Source: Pelomonas candidula (lineage in GTDB: Bacteria; Pseudomonadota; Gammaproteobacteria; Burkholderiales; Burkholderiaceae_C). Taken from it: DNA of 64,000 bases. The first letter of the stretch is position 1; the number at the start of each line of letters is the position of its first letter. The stretch is taken from NCBI RefSeq assembly GCF_043555985.1, contig NZ_JBIGIC010000002.1, forward strand, positions 372,001 through 436,000, written 5' to 3'. A model generated the notes under the pieces. That model was not told where the DNA came from. It worked only from the letters and a program-made list of their open reading frames with translations, and did no database searches. Positions 25,300 through 37,666 of this stretch are shown here, piece by piece. Made by a program: the position numbers and the translations under genes.

Positions 25300-26570
25300 C
25301 GCAACGGCTCCAGCACACGGCCTTCAACGGCCGCATCCAGCACCTGCGCCAGGCGCCGCGTCGTGGCCGCCCGGCTGTAGTGATCGATGCCACGGGGCGG
25401 CGCCACGCTGACTTCACCGCGCAACCAGCCGAGCAGCGTGCGGGCCAATCCGGCCACGTCACCGGGCTCGCAACGCATGCCGCCGCCCGTCTCGCGCAGT
25501 ACGAGGTCCACCTCGCTACGCTCGGGAACGACAGCCAGCACGGGCCGACCGCAGCCCAGGTACTCGAACAACTTGCCCGGCAGCGAGGCCATGGCGTAGT
25601 AGCCGCTCGGCACCGGCAAATAGAGCAGATCGGCCTGCTTCATCAGCGCCAGCGCCTGGCCGTGCGGCACGGGGCCCAGTTCCGTCACGCAGTCTGTGAC
25701 GCCAGCCTCAGCCGCATGACCGGGCTTGAAGCCAGCCGCCTGGACGCGCAGCCGCGCCAGTTCCGGCCGCCCCTGGGCCTTCAGCAAGGCGATGGCGGCG
25801 TACAGGTCCTGCAAGCCGTAGCCCGGCCGCCAGACACCCGTGTAGCTGATGCGCAGCAGCCCATCGCGAATGGGTGCCACGTCACCGGCAAAGTCCTTGG
25901 GCTCGAAGCCATTGGTGATCAGATGCAGGCCATCGCGACCGCAATCACGGGCAATGCTGTCGACCAGTGCCCGAGTCACGGTGACGATGGCCGCCGCATC
26001 TTTCGCAGCCAATCGCTCCAGGGCCGGGTTGTCGCGGGCCTGGTCGGCCGAGACGCTCTCCCAGGCCATGTCGCCGCTGGGCGTCCACTGGTCACGGTAG
26101 TCCAGCACGTAGGGCTTGCCAGTGCGGCGCGCCACCTCGCGGGCAATCAGAAAACCGGTCCAGGGCCAACCGGTCGCGTAGATCGCGTCGAAACCGACGC
26201 TGCCATGCAACGCCACGGCACGCTCGACGGCCGGCGCCAACCAGGCAGCAGCATCGTCGGGCACATTGGCCTTCGCGCGCAGGCGCCAGGCCAGTGCCTC
26301 GACCACTCGCTCGCCCAGTCGACCCGGCAGCCAACCCGCCCAGCGGCGAGCCCGCAAGCGACTCTGAAGCGGCACACGTTCGATACGCGTGCCTGGCCGG
26401 ACCTCGGCCAACAGCTCGGCATCCAACGGCACCTGGGGCTCAGGCTCCAGCGTCAGCACCAGCGGCTCCCAGCCCAGGTCGGGCAAGTGATTGGCGAACG
26501 CAAGACTGCGCCGCGTGCCCGAATTGGCAATGGGCGGATACAGGTAGGCGATGAAGAGGACGCGGCGCAT
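25296..26570 (-). CDS. Glycosyltransferase family 4 (GT-B)
   Basis: A 424-residue GT-B enzyme starting MRRVLFIAYLYPPIANSGTR. The C-terminal domain has LGPVPHGQALALMKQADLLY and KLFEYLGCGRPVLAVVP, the donor-binding signature of family 4. The N-terminal domain includes YVLDYRDQWTPSG, a motif shared by a subset of bacterial polysaccharide transferases. Overlaps neighbours by one to four bases on both sides. Confidence 0.92.
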   Translation of the reverse strand: MRRVLFIAYLYPPIANSGTRRSLAFANHLPDLGWEPLVLTLEPEPQVPLDAELLAEVRPGTRIERVPLQSRLRARRWAGWLPGRLGERVVEALAWRLRAKANVPDDAAAWLAPAVERAVALHGSVGFDAIYATGWPWTGFLIAREVARRTGKPYVLDYRDQWTPSGDMAWESVSADQARDNPALERLAAKDAAAIVTVTRALVDSIARDCGRDGLHLITNGFEPKDFAGDVAPIRDGLLRISYTGVWRPGYGLQDLYAAIALLKAQGRPELARLRVQAAGFKPGHAAEAGVTDCVTELGPVPHGQALALMKQADLLYLPVPSGYYAMASLPGKLFEYLGCGRPVLAVVPERSEVDLVLRETGGGMRCEPGDVAGLARTLLGWLRGEVSVAPPRGIDHYSRAATTRRLAQVLDAAVEGRVLEPLR

Positions 26571-27529
26571 CAGTTGACGAGATTGCGGGCGAGGCGCAGA
26601 CCGAACTTGAGCCGCCCCCGGTCCCAGGGCGTGAAGCGCGGGATCTGGAAGACGTCGTCACCGCGGCTGGCGGCGGCCCAGCGCGTCGAGACCGCGGCAT
26701 CGAAGCCCAGTTCCCGCACGATGGCCGGATGCACCTCGGGCAGGTAGTCGGTCCCGGGCTTGCCGTTCGGGTAGGCAAACAGACCGACCTTCTCGCCAAG
26801 CAGCGCCTGCAGCACGTCGCGGCTGCGGCCGATCTCGTCGGCGGCCTGCCGAGGGTCGAGTGTGGCAAGGATGGGATGGCTGACCGTGTGGGCGCCGATC
26901 TGCATGCCGGCGCGACGCAGGCCGCGCACTTGCTCGCTGCTCATCATCAGGTCGTCGAGCGGGCGCACCTCGGCGCGCGCCGCGATCGCATCCACACAGG
27001 CCACGCGCGGCTCGGGCGGCAGGTATTTGACGCGTTCGATGAGCCGGCCCAGCGCGGCGCGACGGCCAGCGTCGTCACCCAGCACATGCTGGCCGAGGTC
27101 CTCGCCGCGCCCGTCCACCAGGCCGCGCAGGTCCAGCGTGGGCAGTTGGCTCAGCCGCACGGCTTCTATCAGCGTGTCGTTCCACATCCGCCCACCGTCG
27201 AGAAAGCCGGTGGCGACGAAGAAGCTGCACGGCAGGCCATGCTTGCGCAGCAGCGGCAGCGCGACGTCGTGGTTGTCGGCATAGCCGTCGTCGAAGCTCA
27301 ATGCCGCTGCACGCGCAGGCAGGCTGCCGTCGTGCAGTTGCCGGATCGCAGCATCCAGCGGCAGCACGTTGAACCAGGACTTGACCCAACCCAGCAGTTC
27401 GTCGAAGCACGCCGCGTCGACCTCGTCGGGAAAGAGCGGATCGGGCTCGCGCAGCACGCGATGGAAGATCAACACGGTCAGGCGCGCGCGCGCGCCCTGC
27501 GGGGACAGCAGGCTGAACAGGGGTTTCAT
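26570..27529 (-). CDS. Polysaccharide deacetylase family protein (NodB-like)
   Basis: A 319-residue carbohydrate esterase family 4 protein. The catalytic base region is ALSFDDGYADNHDVALP (about 75-91) and the metal-binding H-x3-H is IGAHTVSHPIL. FFVATGFLDGGRMWND and LFAYPNGKPGTDY complete the family blocks. There is no signal peptide, so it may act on lipid-linked or nucleotide-linked sugars in the cytoplasm. Different from the XrtA-type deacetylase at 41480. Confidence 0.9.
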   Translation of the reverse strand: MKPLFSLLSPQGARARLTVLIFHRVLREPDPLFPDEVDAACFDELLGWVKSWFNVLPLDAAIRQLHDGSLPARAAALSFDDGYADNHDVALPLLRKHGLPCSFFVATGFLDGGRMWNDTLIEAVRLSQLPTLDLRGLVDGRGEDLGQHVLGDDAGRRAALGRLIERVKYLPPEPRVACVDAIAARAEVRPLDDLMMSSEQVRGLRRAGMQIGAHTVSHPILATLDPRQAADEIGRSRDVLQALLGEKVGLFAYPNGKPGTDYLPEVHPAIVRELGFDAAVSTRWAAASRGDDVFQIPRFTPWDRGRLKFGLRLARNLVN

Positions 27530-28842
27530 GGCAGCGGCACGTGTTTCTTCTTCTCGAAGCGCTTCTTCAGGAACTCCGGCCAGTAGATGATCGGCTCATC
27601 CTTCTCGCGCAGCCATTCCTTGCGCGCCAGCCAGCGCCGGCCCACGACGGCCAGCACCAGCAGGTTGTAAGGCAGGTCCCAGTAGCTCAAGGAGAGGAAA
27701 GCGCCGCCCACCGCATAACCGGCCAGGCTCACCTGCAGCATGCCGCCGAGGTCGGACAGCCACTGCGTCTCGGGCTTGCCACGCGCCTGCGTCCTCAACG
27801 CACCTGCCGAGAACCAGACCATCGTGAACAGCAGCAGGAACAGGAACAGGCCGACAAAGCCCTGCTCGCCCAGCACCATGAAGTAGATGCTGTGGGCCGC
27901 GTGAACGTCGGTGGGATCAGGGCCGTAGATGGCGAAGATGACGCCGGTCCAGATGTAGAAGCCACCGCCGAAGAAATTGGACTTGGCCAGATTCCATGCC
28001 ATGCCCCAGGCGTTGATGCGGCCCAGCGCCGACTCATCCTGCTGGTAGCTCTTGATGGTGTTCATGCGTTCCCACCACTCGGCCGGCATCAGCGACAGCA
28101 GGGCCACGGCAACGACCACCATGACAATCGCACCGACGAACTTGTTCTTGCCGCGCCACCACAGCACCAGGGCCATGGCCCCGATCGCCAGCAGCGCACC
28201 GCGCGAATGGCTGCCGAGCGCCGCGAGCGCCATCAGCACCATGCAGATGGTCATCACCGCCTTGGCCCATCTGGCCTTCATCTGCATTTGCAGGAAGCGC
28301 ATCAGCGGAATGACGATGACGATGGCCAGCGCGACCTCGTTGTTGCCGTCGATGTAGGTGTTCTCCGGCCCCCAGACCTTGTAGCTGCCGCCCGTCAGCA
28401 GCGTGAAGGCGCCGCCCTTGACGCCGAAGAAGCCGATGGAGAAGACCAGCACCCACGTCAGCAACATCATGTGCCGCTTGCTGTGCAGCAGCACCATGGT
28501 CACGAGGATCATCAGGTCGATCTTCATGACCCGCTTCCACAGGTCGAAGCTCTCGTCCCAGATCATCGAGAACGGCAGCGTGATGCACATCCACAGCATG
28601 AAGATCATCAGCGTGACGTTCTCGCGGTTCAGCGAGTAGTCGCGCCTGTCCTTGGATATGAACAAGCCGATCAGCGTCGCACCGCCTATGGCGGCAGCGA
28701 AGGGCATGGTCTTCAGCGCCCACGACAGCTGGTGCGGGTTCATGATGCTGAGCCAGGTCCAACCGAGGATGCCGATCCACGGCCTCATGAAGGCCTGAAT
28801 GAAGATCCAGCCGAGGATCACGAGCAACACCAGGTCACGCAT
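27526..28842 (-). CDS. O-antigen ligase/Wzy-like membrane protein, exosortase A-associated
   Basis: A 438-residue multi-spanning protein starting MRDLVLLVILGWIFIQAFMR. It has GSHSRGALLAIGAMAL in mid-protein and a large periplasmic loop with GRINAWGMAWNLAKSNFFGGGF and HAAHSIYFMVLGEQG, hallmarks of the O-ligase/polymerase family in XrtA loci. It could polymerise the exopolysaccharide or ligate glycan to exported proteins. The start at 28842 lies eight bases inside the upstream gene's end; the reading frame extends further upstream but only as non-coding sequence. Confidence 0.92.
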   Translation of the reverse strand: MRDLVLLVILGWIFIQAFMRPWIGILGWTWLSIMNPHQLSWALKTMPFAAAIGGATLIGLFISKDRRDYSLNRENVTLMIFMLWMCITLPFSMIWDESFDLWKRVMKIDLMILVTMVLLHSKRHMMLLTWVLVFSIGFFGVKGGAFTLLTGGSYKVWGPENTYIDGNNEVALAIVIVIPLMRFLQMQMKARWAKAVMTICMVLMALAALGSHSRGALLAIGAMALVLWWRGKNKFVGAIVMVVVAVALLSLMPAEWWERMNTIKSYQQDESALGRINAWGMAWNLAKSNFFGGGFYIWTGVIFAIYGPDPTDVHAAHSIYFMVLGEQGFVGLFLFLLLFTMVWFSAGALRTQARGKPETQWLSDLGGMLQVSLAGYAVGGAFLSLSYWDLPYNLLVLAVVGRRWLARKEWLREKDEPIIYWPEFLKKRFEKKKHVPLP

Positions 28843-30040
28843 GGGCGGCCTTCTTCGCAATGCGGCCGAACAGCTCGAGCTGTCCCTGCGTCGTCGCCTG
28901 CCAGCTGAAACCTTCGGCGTAGCGGCGCGTCGCGGCGCGATCCACGCCGGTGGCGAGCAGTGCCTCGATGCCGGCCGCGAACGCGGCCCCCGTGCGCTCT
29001 CCCACGAGGCGGCCCGCCGCAGGCGACGCGACGACCTCCGGCGTACCCCAGATGTCGGTCGCCACGACCGGCGTGCCGCAGGCCATGGATTCCAACAGCA
29101 CATTGGCCCAGCCCTCGCGGCTGGAGCACAGCAACAGCACGTCGGCGGCGCTGTACCACTTGAGCAGATCGGTGTTGGGCAGCGAGCCCGTCAGCCGCAC
29201 CTTGTCGGCAACGCCCAGGCGCGCGGCCTGGGCCGTCAACGCCGCGCGCTCTTCGCCCTCGCCGATGATGACGAGGCGGGCGCCGGGCCGCGCCTTGGCC
29301 AGTTCAGCCAGCGCATCGATGGCAACGTGGTGGCCCTTGCGTTCAATCAGGTGCCCCACCGACAGCAGCAGCGGCTCGCCACCGACGCCCAGCTCGACCC
29401 GCATGTCGGCCGGTGGCAGTGGCCGGAAGCGCTCCAGGTCCACGCCGTTGCGCAGGGTGTGCAGCTTGGCCGGCTCATGGCCCCAGCCGCGCAGCACGTC
29501 CATCAACGCGGCGCAGACACCGATGGAGCCAGCGGCACGGTGGGCGGCCCACTCGATCATGCGCTTGGGCAACGGGTACTGCGGGATCAGGTTCAGGTCG
29601 GTGCCGCGGGCGGTGATGGTCAGCGGCTTGTCGAACCACTTGGCCAGCAAGGCCGCCGCGACACCGTCGGGGTAGTAGTAGTGCGCGTCGATGAGGTCAA
29701 AGTCGAAACCCTCGTCGATGAGTTGCTGCACCGCGGCTTTCGCGCCCAACGCCAGCGTCAGCGGCGCCGAGGTCATGCCCACCTTGGGCAGCAGCAGGTA
29801 GCGCGGATGCCGCACGTCGATGCCGTTGCGTTGCTCGCGGGCTGGCACGGCGGCGAACTTGGCGTACTCGCCCCAACGCGGGTTCTTGGATGGGAACCAG
29901 GGCACCGGCGCGATGACGCGTGACTCGACTAGGCCGCTCTTCAGCAGCTCGCGCAGCCGCGTCTCGACGAAGATGCCATGGCTGGGCTTGACGCTGCTGG
30001 GGAACAGCGTCGAGAAGGTCAGTACCTTCAGCGGCCTCAC
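28835..30040 (-). CDS. Glycosyltransferase family 4, exosortase A-associated
   Basis: A 401-residue GT-B enzyme opening RPLKVLTFSTLFPSSVKPSH. It shows DAHYYYPDGVAAALLAKWF, ITARGTDLNLIPQYPL, NGVDLERFRPL, and the donor signature CSSREGWANVLLESMACGTP. This layout matches glycosyltransferases commonly found in exosortase A loci. The start is GTG at 30040, overlapping the previous stop (GTGA); longer versions of the frame reach back into the upstream gene and are not real. Confidence 0.9.
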   Translation of the reverse strand: MRPLKVLTFSTLFPSSVKPSHGIFVETRLRELLKSGLVESRVIAPVPWFPSKNPRWGEYAKFAAVPAREQRNGIDVRHPRYLLLPKVGMTSAPLTLALGAKAAVQQLIDEGFDFDLIDAHYYYPDGVAAALLAKWFDKPLTITARGTDLNLIPQYPLPKRMIEWAAHRAAGSIGVCAALMDVLRGWGHEPAKLHTLRNGVDLERFRPLPPADMRVELGVGGEPLLLSVGHLIERKGHHVAIDALAELAKARPGARLVIIGEGEERAALTAQAARLGVADKVRLTGSLPNTDLLKWYSAADVLLLCSSREGWANVLLESMACGTPVVATDIWGTPEVVASPAAGRLVGERTGAAFAAGIEALLATGVDRAATRRYAEGFSWQATTQGQLELFGRIAKKAAHA

Positions 30041-31247
30041 GCGGCGGCCTCCACCGCTTCGATGAGGATGCGACCGAACACGTCGGCCGCCACGCGGTGG
30101 CCAAAACGGTCTTCCACCAGCCCGCGCGCCGCGCGCGACAGCTTCAGGCGCAGCGCGCCATCGGCGATCAGCTTGCATGTCGCACTGGCCAGCTCGTCGG
30201 CGCCGTCGGCGCGCAGGAAGTGCGTGCCGTGATCCACGTCCAGGCCCTCGATGCCGATGGTCGTCGACACGACCGGCAGCCCCATGGCCATGGCCTCGAA
30301 GGCCTTGATGCGCGTGCCACCGCCGACGCGCAGCGGGATGACGAAGGCCTGGGCGTCGCGCGCATGGTCGCGCACATCGTCGACGAAACCGGTGAAGCTG
30401 ACGCCCGGCACGTTGCGCTGCACCAGCGCCGCCGGCGGGTTCTTGCCGACGACGCGAAGCTGGGCGTTGGGCACCTGCGCGCGCACTCGCGGCCAGACTT
30501 CCTCGATGTAGAAGCGGATGCCGTCGACGTTGGCCTCCCAGTCCATCGAACCGGTGAAGACGACGACCGGGCTGCCGTCTGCCGGCGCCTGCCACGAGAA
30601 GAAGTCCAGATCCACGCCGGTCGGGATGGCGCGGGCCGTCGCCAGGCCGTCGGCGGCGAACTTCTTCGCGTCGCGTTCCGACACCGCGACGACGCGAGTG
30701 AAACGACCCAGCGCCTCACGCTCGAAGCGGCGCATCTTGGCCGCCTGCGAGGCCCACAGCCAGCGCAGCGGCGCGCTCGCGGCCGTCTTGGCATGGCGCT
30801 CGAAGATCTCAGCCTCGACGTTGTGCGTGAAGCAGACCGTGGCGCCGCGCAGATTGGCCGGGCGCAGCACGGCAGCATGGACGAAGTCGAAGACGACGAC
30901 ATCGAAGGCTTGTGCCCCCAGCAGCTTCTCGACCGCCGCAACGGCGGCCGGTGTGCGGTCGGCAGCGACGTTGATGGGCAACGACGACAGCAGGTCCGGC
31001 GCGCGCTGCCAGCGCGGGCGGGCCGGGCTGGGTGCCCAGCCGACGAAGCGATGGCATTGCCGGTCCAGCTCGCCCTGCCATTCACGCTGCTGCTCCGCCG
31101 TGGCCGGCGACAGCAGCGTGATGTCGAACACCCCGCTCTCCTTCAGGCCGCGCAGGATGTTGCCCGTGCGGATCTTGCCGCCGGCATCGGCCGGAAACAG
31201 GAAGACCGGCGAGATGAAGGCGACCTTCAGGCGGCGCTGCGGTGCGC

Positions 31248-31251
<4 letters not shown>
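30037..31251 (-). CDS. Glycosyltransferase family 4 (GT-B)
   Basis: A 404-residue GT-B enzyme (KVAFISPVFLFPADAGGKIR). Motifs: VCFTHNVEAEIFERHA, VFTGSMDWEANVDGIRFYIE, and the donor-binding IPLRVGGGTRIKAFEAMAMG near residue 318. The middle section resembles the paralogue at 39232, suggesting a common origin. Start overlaps the stop of the GDP-mannose dehydrogenase gene by ATGA. Confidence 0.92.
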
Positions 31252-32564
<1,313 letters not shown>

Positions 32565-32583
32565 CTTGTTGTCCTTCTCGAAA

Positions 32584-34503
32584 TCAAGCGGCGGCGCGAG
32601 CCGTGGCGGTGCCCAGACCCGCGTTGCGCAGGAAGGCGTCGAACATCAGCAGCACCCACAGCGGCTGCGCATGGTCCATCGCGCCGCGCTCGTGCTGGTC
32701 CAGCAGGCGGGCAATGGTGCTCTGGTTGAACCAGCCGGTCTGCGCCAGCGCACCTTGCTGCAAGGCCTGGCGCGTCTTCTCGCGCAACGGGCCGCGCAGC
32801 CAGCGCGCCAGCGGCACGGCGAAGCCCATCTTGGGCCGGTACAGCACATCATGCGGCAGCATGGGCTCCAGCGCCTTCTTGAAGATGTACTTGCCTTCCT
32901 GGCCGCGCAGCTTGAGGTCGGACGGCAGCGTGGCCACCCACTCGACCAGCTTGTGGTCCATCAGCGGCTCGCGCACCTCCAGGCTGTGGGCCATGCTGGC
33001 ACGGTCGACCTTGGTGTTGATGTCGCCCGGCAGGTAGGTGTGGATGTCCAGGTACTGGATCAGCGCCAGCGGATCGTCCGTCCCGGCACGGCGGGCATGG
33101 TGGTGGAACACCTCGCTGGCGTGCCAGCCCTGCAGGTCGCGCTTGAAGGCGTCGCTGAAGAGCTCGTTGCGCAGCGGGTCGCGCACCAGGCCCATGGTGT
33201 TGAAGTAGGCGTCGACCGAGTTGCGGGCGATGGCCTGGAAGGTCGTCTTGGCACGGAACACGCGCGGCGCCCAGTCGGCCTTGGGGTAGAGCCTGGCCAG
33301 CGGGCCGAACACCCCCTTGCGCAACGCCAGCGGGAAGGCGCTGCGCATGCGTTCTTCCATCATGTGCATCTTGTAGCGGCGGTAGCCCCCCAGGCTCTCG
33401 TCGCCGCCGTCGCCGGACAGCGCCACCGTCACATGCTTGCGGGCCAGCTCGCAGACGCGGTAGGTGGGGATGGCGGACGAGTCGGCGTAGGGCTCGTCGT
33501 ACAGGTGGGCCAGCAGGTCCACGAGGCCGAAGTCGTCGCTGTTGACGACCTCGACGCGGTGGTTGGTGCGGTAGCGGTCCGCCACCTGCTGCGCGAACTC
33601 GGTCTCGTTGAACTTGGGGTCGTCGAAGCCGATGGAACAGGTGTTGACCGGCTGTTCGTCCAGCTGCGCCATCGCGGCGACGACGGCGCTGGAATCGACG
33701 CCACCGGACAGGAAGGCGCCCAGCGGCACCTCGGCCTTCAGGCGCAGCTTGACCGATTCGGACAGGCGCCGGCGCAGCTCCTCGGCGGCCTCTTCCTCGC
33801 CGATCTTGGCGTCCAGCGTGAACCTGACGTCCCAGTAGCGCTGGGGCTCGCCCAGCGGCTGGCCGCGCTTGACCAGCAGGCGATGGCCCGGCGCGAGCTT
33901 CTGCGCGTGCCGGTAGATGGTCCAGGGGTCGGGCACATAGCCCAGCGCGAAATAAGCCTCGACGGCGCGCGGGTCGATCTCCTGGCGCAGGCCGCCGTGG
34001 GCCATCAGGCTCTTGAGCTCGGAACCGAACAGCAGCCAGCCGTCTTCCGTCACGGCATAGTGCAGCGGCTTCACGCCCAGCCGGTCGCGGGCCATGAACA
34101 GGCAGTCGCGGCGGCGGTCGTGGATCATGAAGGCGAACATGCCGCGCAGGTGATGCACGCAGTCCTCGCCCCAATGTTCCCAGGCGCGCACGATGGCTTC
34201 GGAATCGCTCTTGGTGCGGAACACGTAGCCGTGGCCGCGCAGTTCGTCCATCAGCTCCAGGTAGTTGTAGACCTCGCCGTTGAAAACCAGCGCCACCGAC
34301 TTGTCGTCGTTGAAGATGGGCTGCTGGCCGGTCGCGATGTCGATGACCGACAGGCGCCGGTGGCCGAAGCCCACACCGGGCTCGATATGCAGGTCGCCCT
34401 CGTCAGGCCCGCGGTGGTGCTGGGACTCGTTCATCCGGTGCAGGCGTTCCCGTTCGGGAATGCGCTGGCTGCGGATATCGAACAGACCGGTGATGCCGCA
34501 CAT
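32584..34503 (-). CDS. Glutamine amidotransferase (AsnB-like), XrtA/PEP-CTERM system-associated
   Basis: A 639-residue complete asparagine-synthase-type enzyme. The glutaminase nucleophile C2 is present (MCGITGLFD), with HHRGPDEGD, FNGEVYNYLELMDELR and SDSEAIVRAWEHWG. The synthase domain has FLSGGVDSSAVVAAMAQLD and ALSGDGGDESLGGYRRYK. This family is a regular part of exosortase A loci; its real substrate may be a sugar carboxylate rather than aspartate. First gene of the 34.5-to-19.1-kb minus-strand block. Confidence 0.93.
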   Translation of the reverse strand: MCGITGLFDIRSQRIPERERLHRMNESQHHRGPDEGDLHIEPGVGFGHRRLSVIDIATGQQPIFNDDKSVALVFNGEVYNYLELMDELRGHGYVFRTKSDSEAIVRAWEHWGEDCVHHLRGMFAFMIHDRRRDCLFMARDRLGVKPLHYAVTEDGWLLFGSELKSLMAHGGLRQEIDPRAVEAYFALGYVPDPWTIYRHAQKLAPGHRLLVKRGQPLGEPQRYWDVRFTLDAKIGEEEAAEELRRRLSESVKLRLKAEVPLGAFLSGGVDSSAVVAAMAQLDEQPVNTCSIGFDDPKFNETEFAQQVADRYRTNHRVEVVNSDDFGLVDLLAHLYDEPYADSSAIPTYRVCELARKHVTVALSGDGGDESLGGYRRYKMHMMEERMRSAFPLALRKGVFGPLARLYPKADWAPRVFRAKTTFQAIARNSVDAYFNTMGLVRDPLRNELFSDAFKRDLQGWHASEVFHHHARRAGTDDPLALIQYLDIHTYLPGDINTKVDRASMAHSLEVREPLMDHKLVEWVATLPSDLKLRGQEGKYIFKKALEPMLPHDVLYRPKMGFAVPLARWLRGPLREKTRQALQQGALAQTGWFNQSTIARLLDQHERGAMDHAQPLWVLLMFDAFLRNAGLGTATARAAA

Positions 34504-34644
34504 GGGTTGGGACCTGGTTCAACCAATCATTGGGAAAGGGGCGCGCCCGCTGCAAGGGCCTGGCGCGAAGAAAGGCGGATTCTTACCGAGCTTGGTGACG
34601 CCTCCCGGCCTTGGCGCCTGGACGTGTGACGTGGCGCACGGCTT

Positions 34645-34663
34645 ATCCCCCTGTCCGGGGGAT
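34645..34663. repeat. Perfect palindrome upstream of gtrA-like gene
   Basis: ATCCCCC (34645-34651), TGTCC, GGGGGAT (34657-34663). It overlaps the chosen ATG of the gtrA-like gene and lies in the gap between two divergent genes. It could be a terminator-less hairpin, an operator, or part of a dispersed repeat. Confidence 0.5.
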
Positions 34664-35120
34664 GCCGCGCCCTCGGGAAGCAGGGCGAACGGAGTTGCGC
34701 CTGCGCCGATACTTCGGCGCCCTCTTCCGCCCAGCCACCTTGATCGCCCAGCTGTTCTCCTTCCTGTCCGTCGGCGCCCTCGCCACGCTGCTGCAGTACT
34801 CGCTGACGGCCGGCTTCGTGCTGGCGGGCTGGCTGACGCTGGTGGCGGCGTCCACGGTGAGCTTCCTCATCGGCGCCGTCTTCAACTACTGGGCCAACGC
34901 GCGGCTGACCTTCGCCAAGCAGGGCAGCCACGTCACCAACCGCAGCCAGCAGCTGCGCTTTGCCGCCATGGTGGCGCTGGGCTGCGCGCTGAATGCCGGC
35001 CTGCTGCGTGCCGGCGTCGCCCTGGGCCTGCATCCGGTGCCGGCGCAGATCTGCGCCACCGCCGGCGTGCTGGCCAGCAATTTCGTGCTCAGCCGCTTGT
35101 GGGTGTTCCGCAAGCCTTGA
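34662..35120 (+). CDS. GtrA family membrane protein
   Basis: A small membrane protein of about 152 residues with four transmembrane helices. It has the GtrA signature FLSVGALATLLQYSLTAGF, SFLIGAVFNYWANARLTFA and SNFVLSRLWVFRKP at the C-terminus. GtrA proteins are thought to flip lipid-linked monosaccharides such as undecaprenyl-phosphate glucose. The start is uncertain: ATG at 34662 sits in a palindrome, and TTG at 34611 would add 17 residues. The only plus-strand gene among minus-strand neighbours here. Confidence 0.88.
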   Translation: MPRPREAGRTELRLRRYFGALFRPATLIAQLFSFLSVGALATLLQYSLTAGFVLAGWLTLVAASTVSFLIGAVFNYWANARLTFAKQGSHVTNRSQQLRFAAMVALGCALNAGLLRAGVALGLHPVPAQICATAGVLASNFVLSRLWVFRKP

Positions 35121-35131
35121 TCGGCGCCAGG

Positions 35132-36295
35132 CTACGCGTCCGCTGAGGCGTACAGCGCACCGTAGGCGGCGATCATGCCGTCGAGGCTGAACTGGGTCCG
35201 CACGCGGGCCAGCGACGCGTCGGCCAGCCGCTGCCGCAGTGCCGGCTCGCTGACGACGCGTGCCAGCGCGGCGGCGAGCGCAGCGCTGTCCTGGGACGGC
35301 ACGAGCAGGCCGTTGGCTTCATGTGCCACCAGTTCAGGATTGCCGCCCACGTCGGTCGCGACGGGCGCGCAGCCGCAGGCCATGGCTTCCAGCAGCGTGT
35401 TGCTGATGCCCTCGGCCTGCGACGGCAGCGCAAAGATGTCGAACTGCGGCAGCAGCTGCGCAACGTCACTGCGATCGCCCGGCAGCCAGGCCTGATCGGC
35501 CGCGCCCGCATCGGCCAGGCGCTGCTGCGCGGCGTCCAGCAGCGGGCCACCGCCCAGCATGACCAGGCGCAGCCGCGGCCAGTCGGCCGGGCACAGATCG
35601 CGCAGGCTCAGGAAGGCGTCGACGAGGTTGAGCGGGTCTTTCACCGCCTGCATGCGGCCGACGGCGCCGATGACCAGATGCTCGCCGCGGCGATAGGGCC
35701 AGGCATCAGGCACCGTGGCAGACGGCGCGAAGCGCTGCGTGTCGACACCGTTGCAGATGCGCTGAACGCGCTCCGGCGCAAAGCCGACCGGACCGGTCAG
35801 GTAGGTCTCGATGGCCTTGGACAAGGCCACGAAGCGCTGCGTGCCGACGCCGTAGATGCGGCGCAGGCGCTGGTTGGTGACGCTGACGCCGCCCAGGTCG
35901 TTGGTGTCCCAGCCATGTTCGCTGTGCACACGCAGCGGCACGCGCGCGGCCCAGGCCGGCAGCTGGAATTCCATCGCGCCGAGGTTGCGGGTGTGCACGA
36001 CGGCCGGCCGCAGTTCGCGCAGCAGCCGGTAGACCCGCGGGTAGAGCCAGAAGCCCTGGCCGGGCGACTTGTTCAGTGCGATGAACTGCGTGCCGGGCGC
36101 CTTCACGCGCTCCTTGAACGCGGTGATCTCCGTCACCGCCACCACCGCATGCCGGAACGCCGGCAGGTGGTTGATGACGTTGACGACGCCGTTCTCCAGC
36201 CCGCCGGTGTCGAAGCGGTGCAGCAGGTGCACGACCAGCGGACGCGAATCTGCCTGCACGGTCAGCGCCGCCCGGCCACCCGAAGGCGCTGACAC
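35132..36295 (-). CDS. Glycosyltransferase (sugar transferase, PEP-CTERM/EpsH1 system-associated)
   Basis: A GT-B enzyme of up to 387 residues. The opening VVHLLHRFDTGGLENGVVNV is the signature of the XrtA-associated sugar transferase type 2; the donor domain has FALPSQAEGISNTLLEAMAC. The longest frame starts at a GTG (36295) that lies inside a dispersed repeat, making residues 1-8 repeat-encoded; GTG at 36259 is a credible alternative that starts just before the fold. Converges on gtrA with an 11-bp gap. Confidence 0.92.
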   Translation of the reverse strand: MSAPSGGRAALTVQADSRPLVVHLLHRFDTGGLENGVVNVINHLPAFRHAVVAVTEITAFKERVKAPGTQFIALNKSPGQGFWLYPRVYRLLRELRPAVVHTRNLGAMEFQLPAWAARVPLRVHSEHGWDTNDLGGVSVTNQRLRRIYGVGTQRFVALSKAIETYLTGPVGFAPERVQRICNGVDTQRFAPSATVPDAWPYRRGEHLVIGAVGRMQAVKDPLNLVDAFLSLRDLCPADWPRLRLVMLGGGPLLDAAQQRLADAGAADQAWLPGDRSDVAQLLPQFDIFALPSQAEGISNTLLEAMACGCAPVATDVGGNPELVAHEANGLLVPSQDSAALAAALARVVSEPALRQRLADASLARVRTQFSLDGMIAAYGALYASADA

Positions 36296-36334
36296 CCCCC
36301 CGTGGAGGGCAGCTCGCGAAGCGAGCGTGGGGGC
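36270..36334 (-). repeat. Dispersed 65-bp GC-rich repeat, copy B
   Basis: Read on the minus strand it begins GCCCCCACGCTCGCTTCGCG and ends CCTTCGGGTGGCCGGGC, collinear with copy A at 12319-12382. It contains an extra palindrome GCTCGCTTCGCGAGC. It fills the gap after tviB and runs into the start of the next gene. Confidence 0.7.
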
Positions 36335-36341
36335 TTCATCC

Positions 36342-37622
<1,281 letters not shown>

Positions 37623-37666
37623 AGGTCGTTTCTCGTTGCTTTGATTTGGAAAAGGGCGCGTGATTG

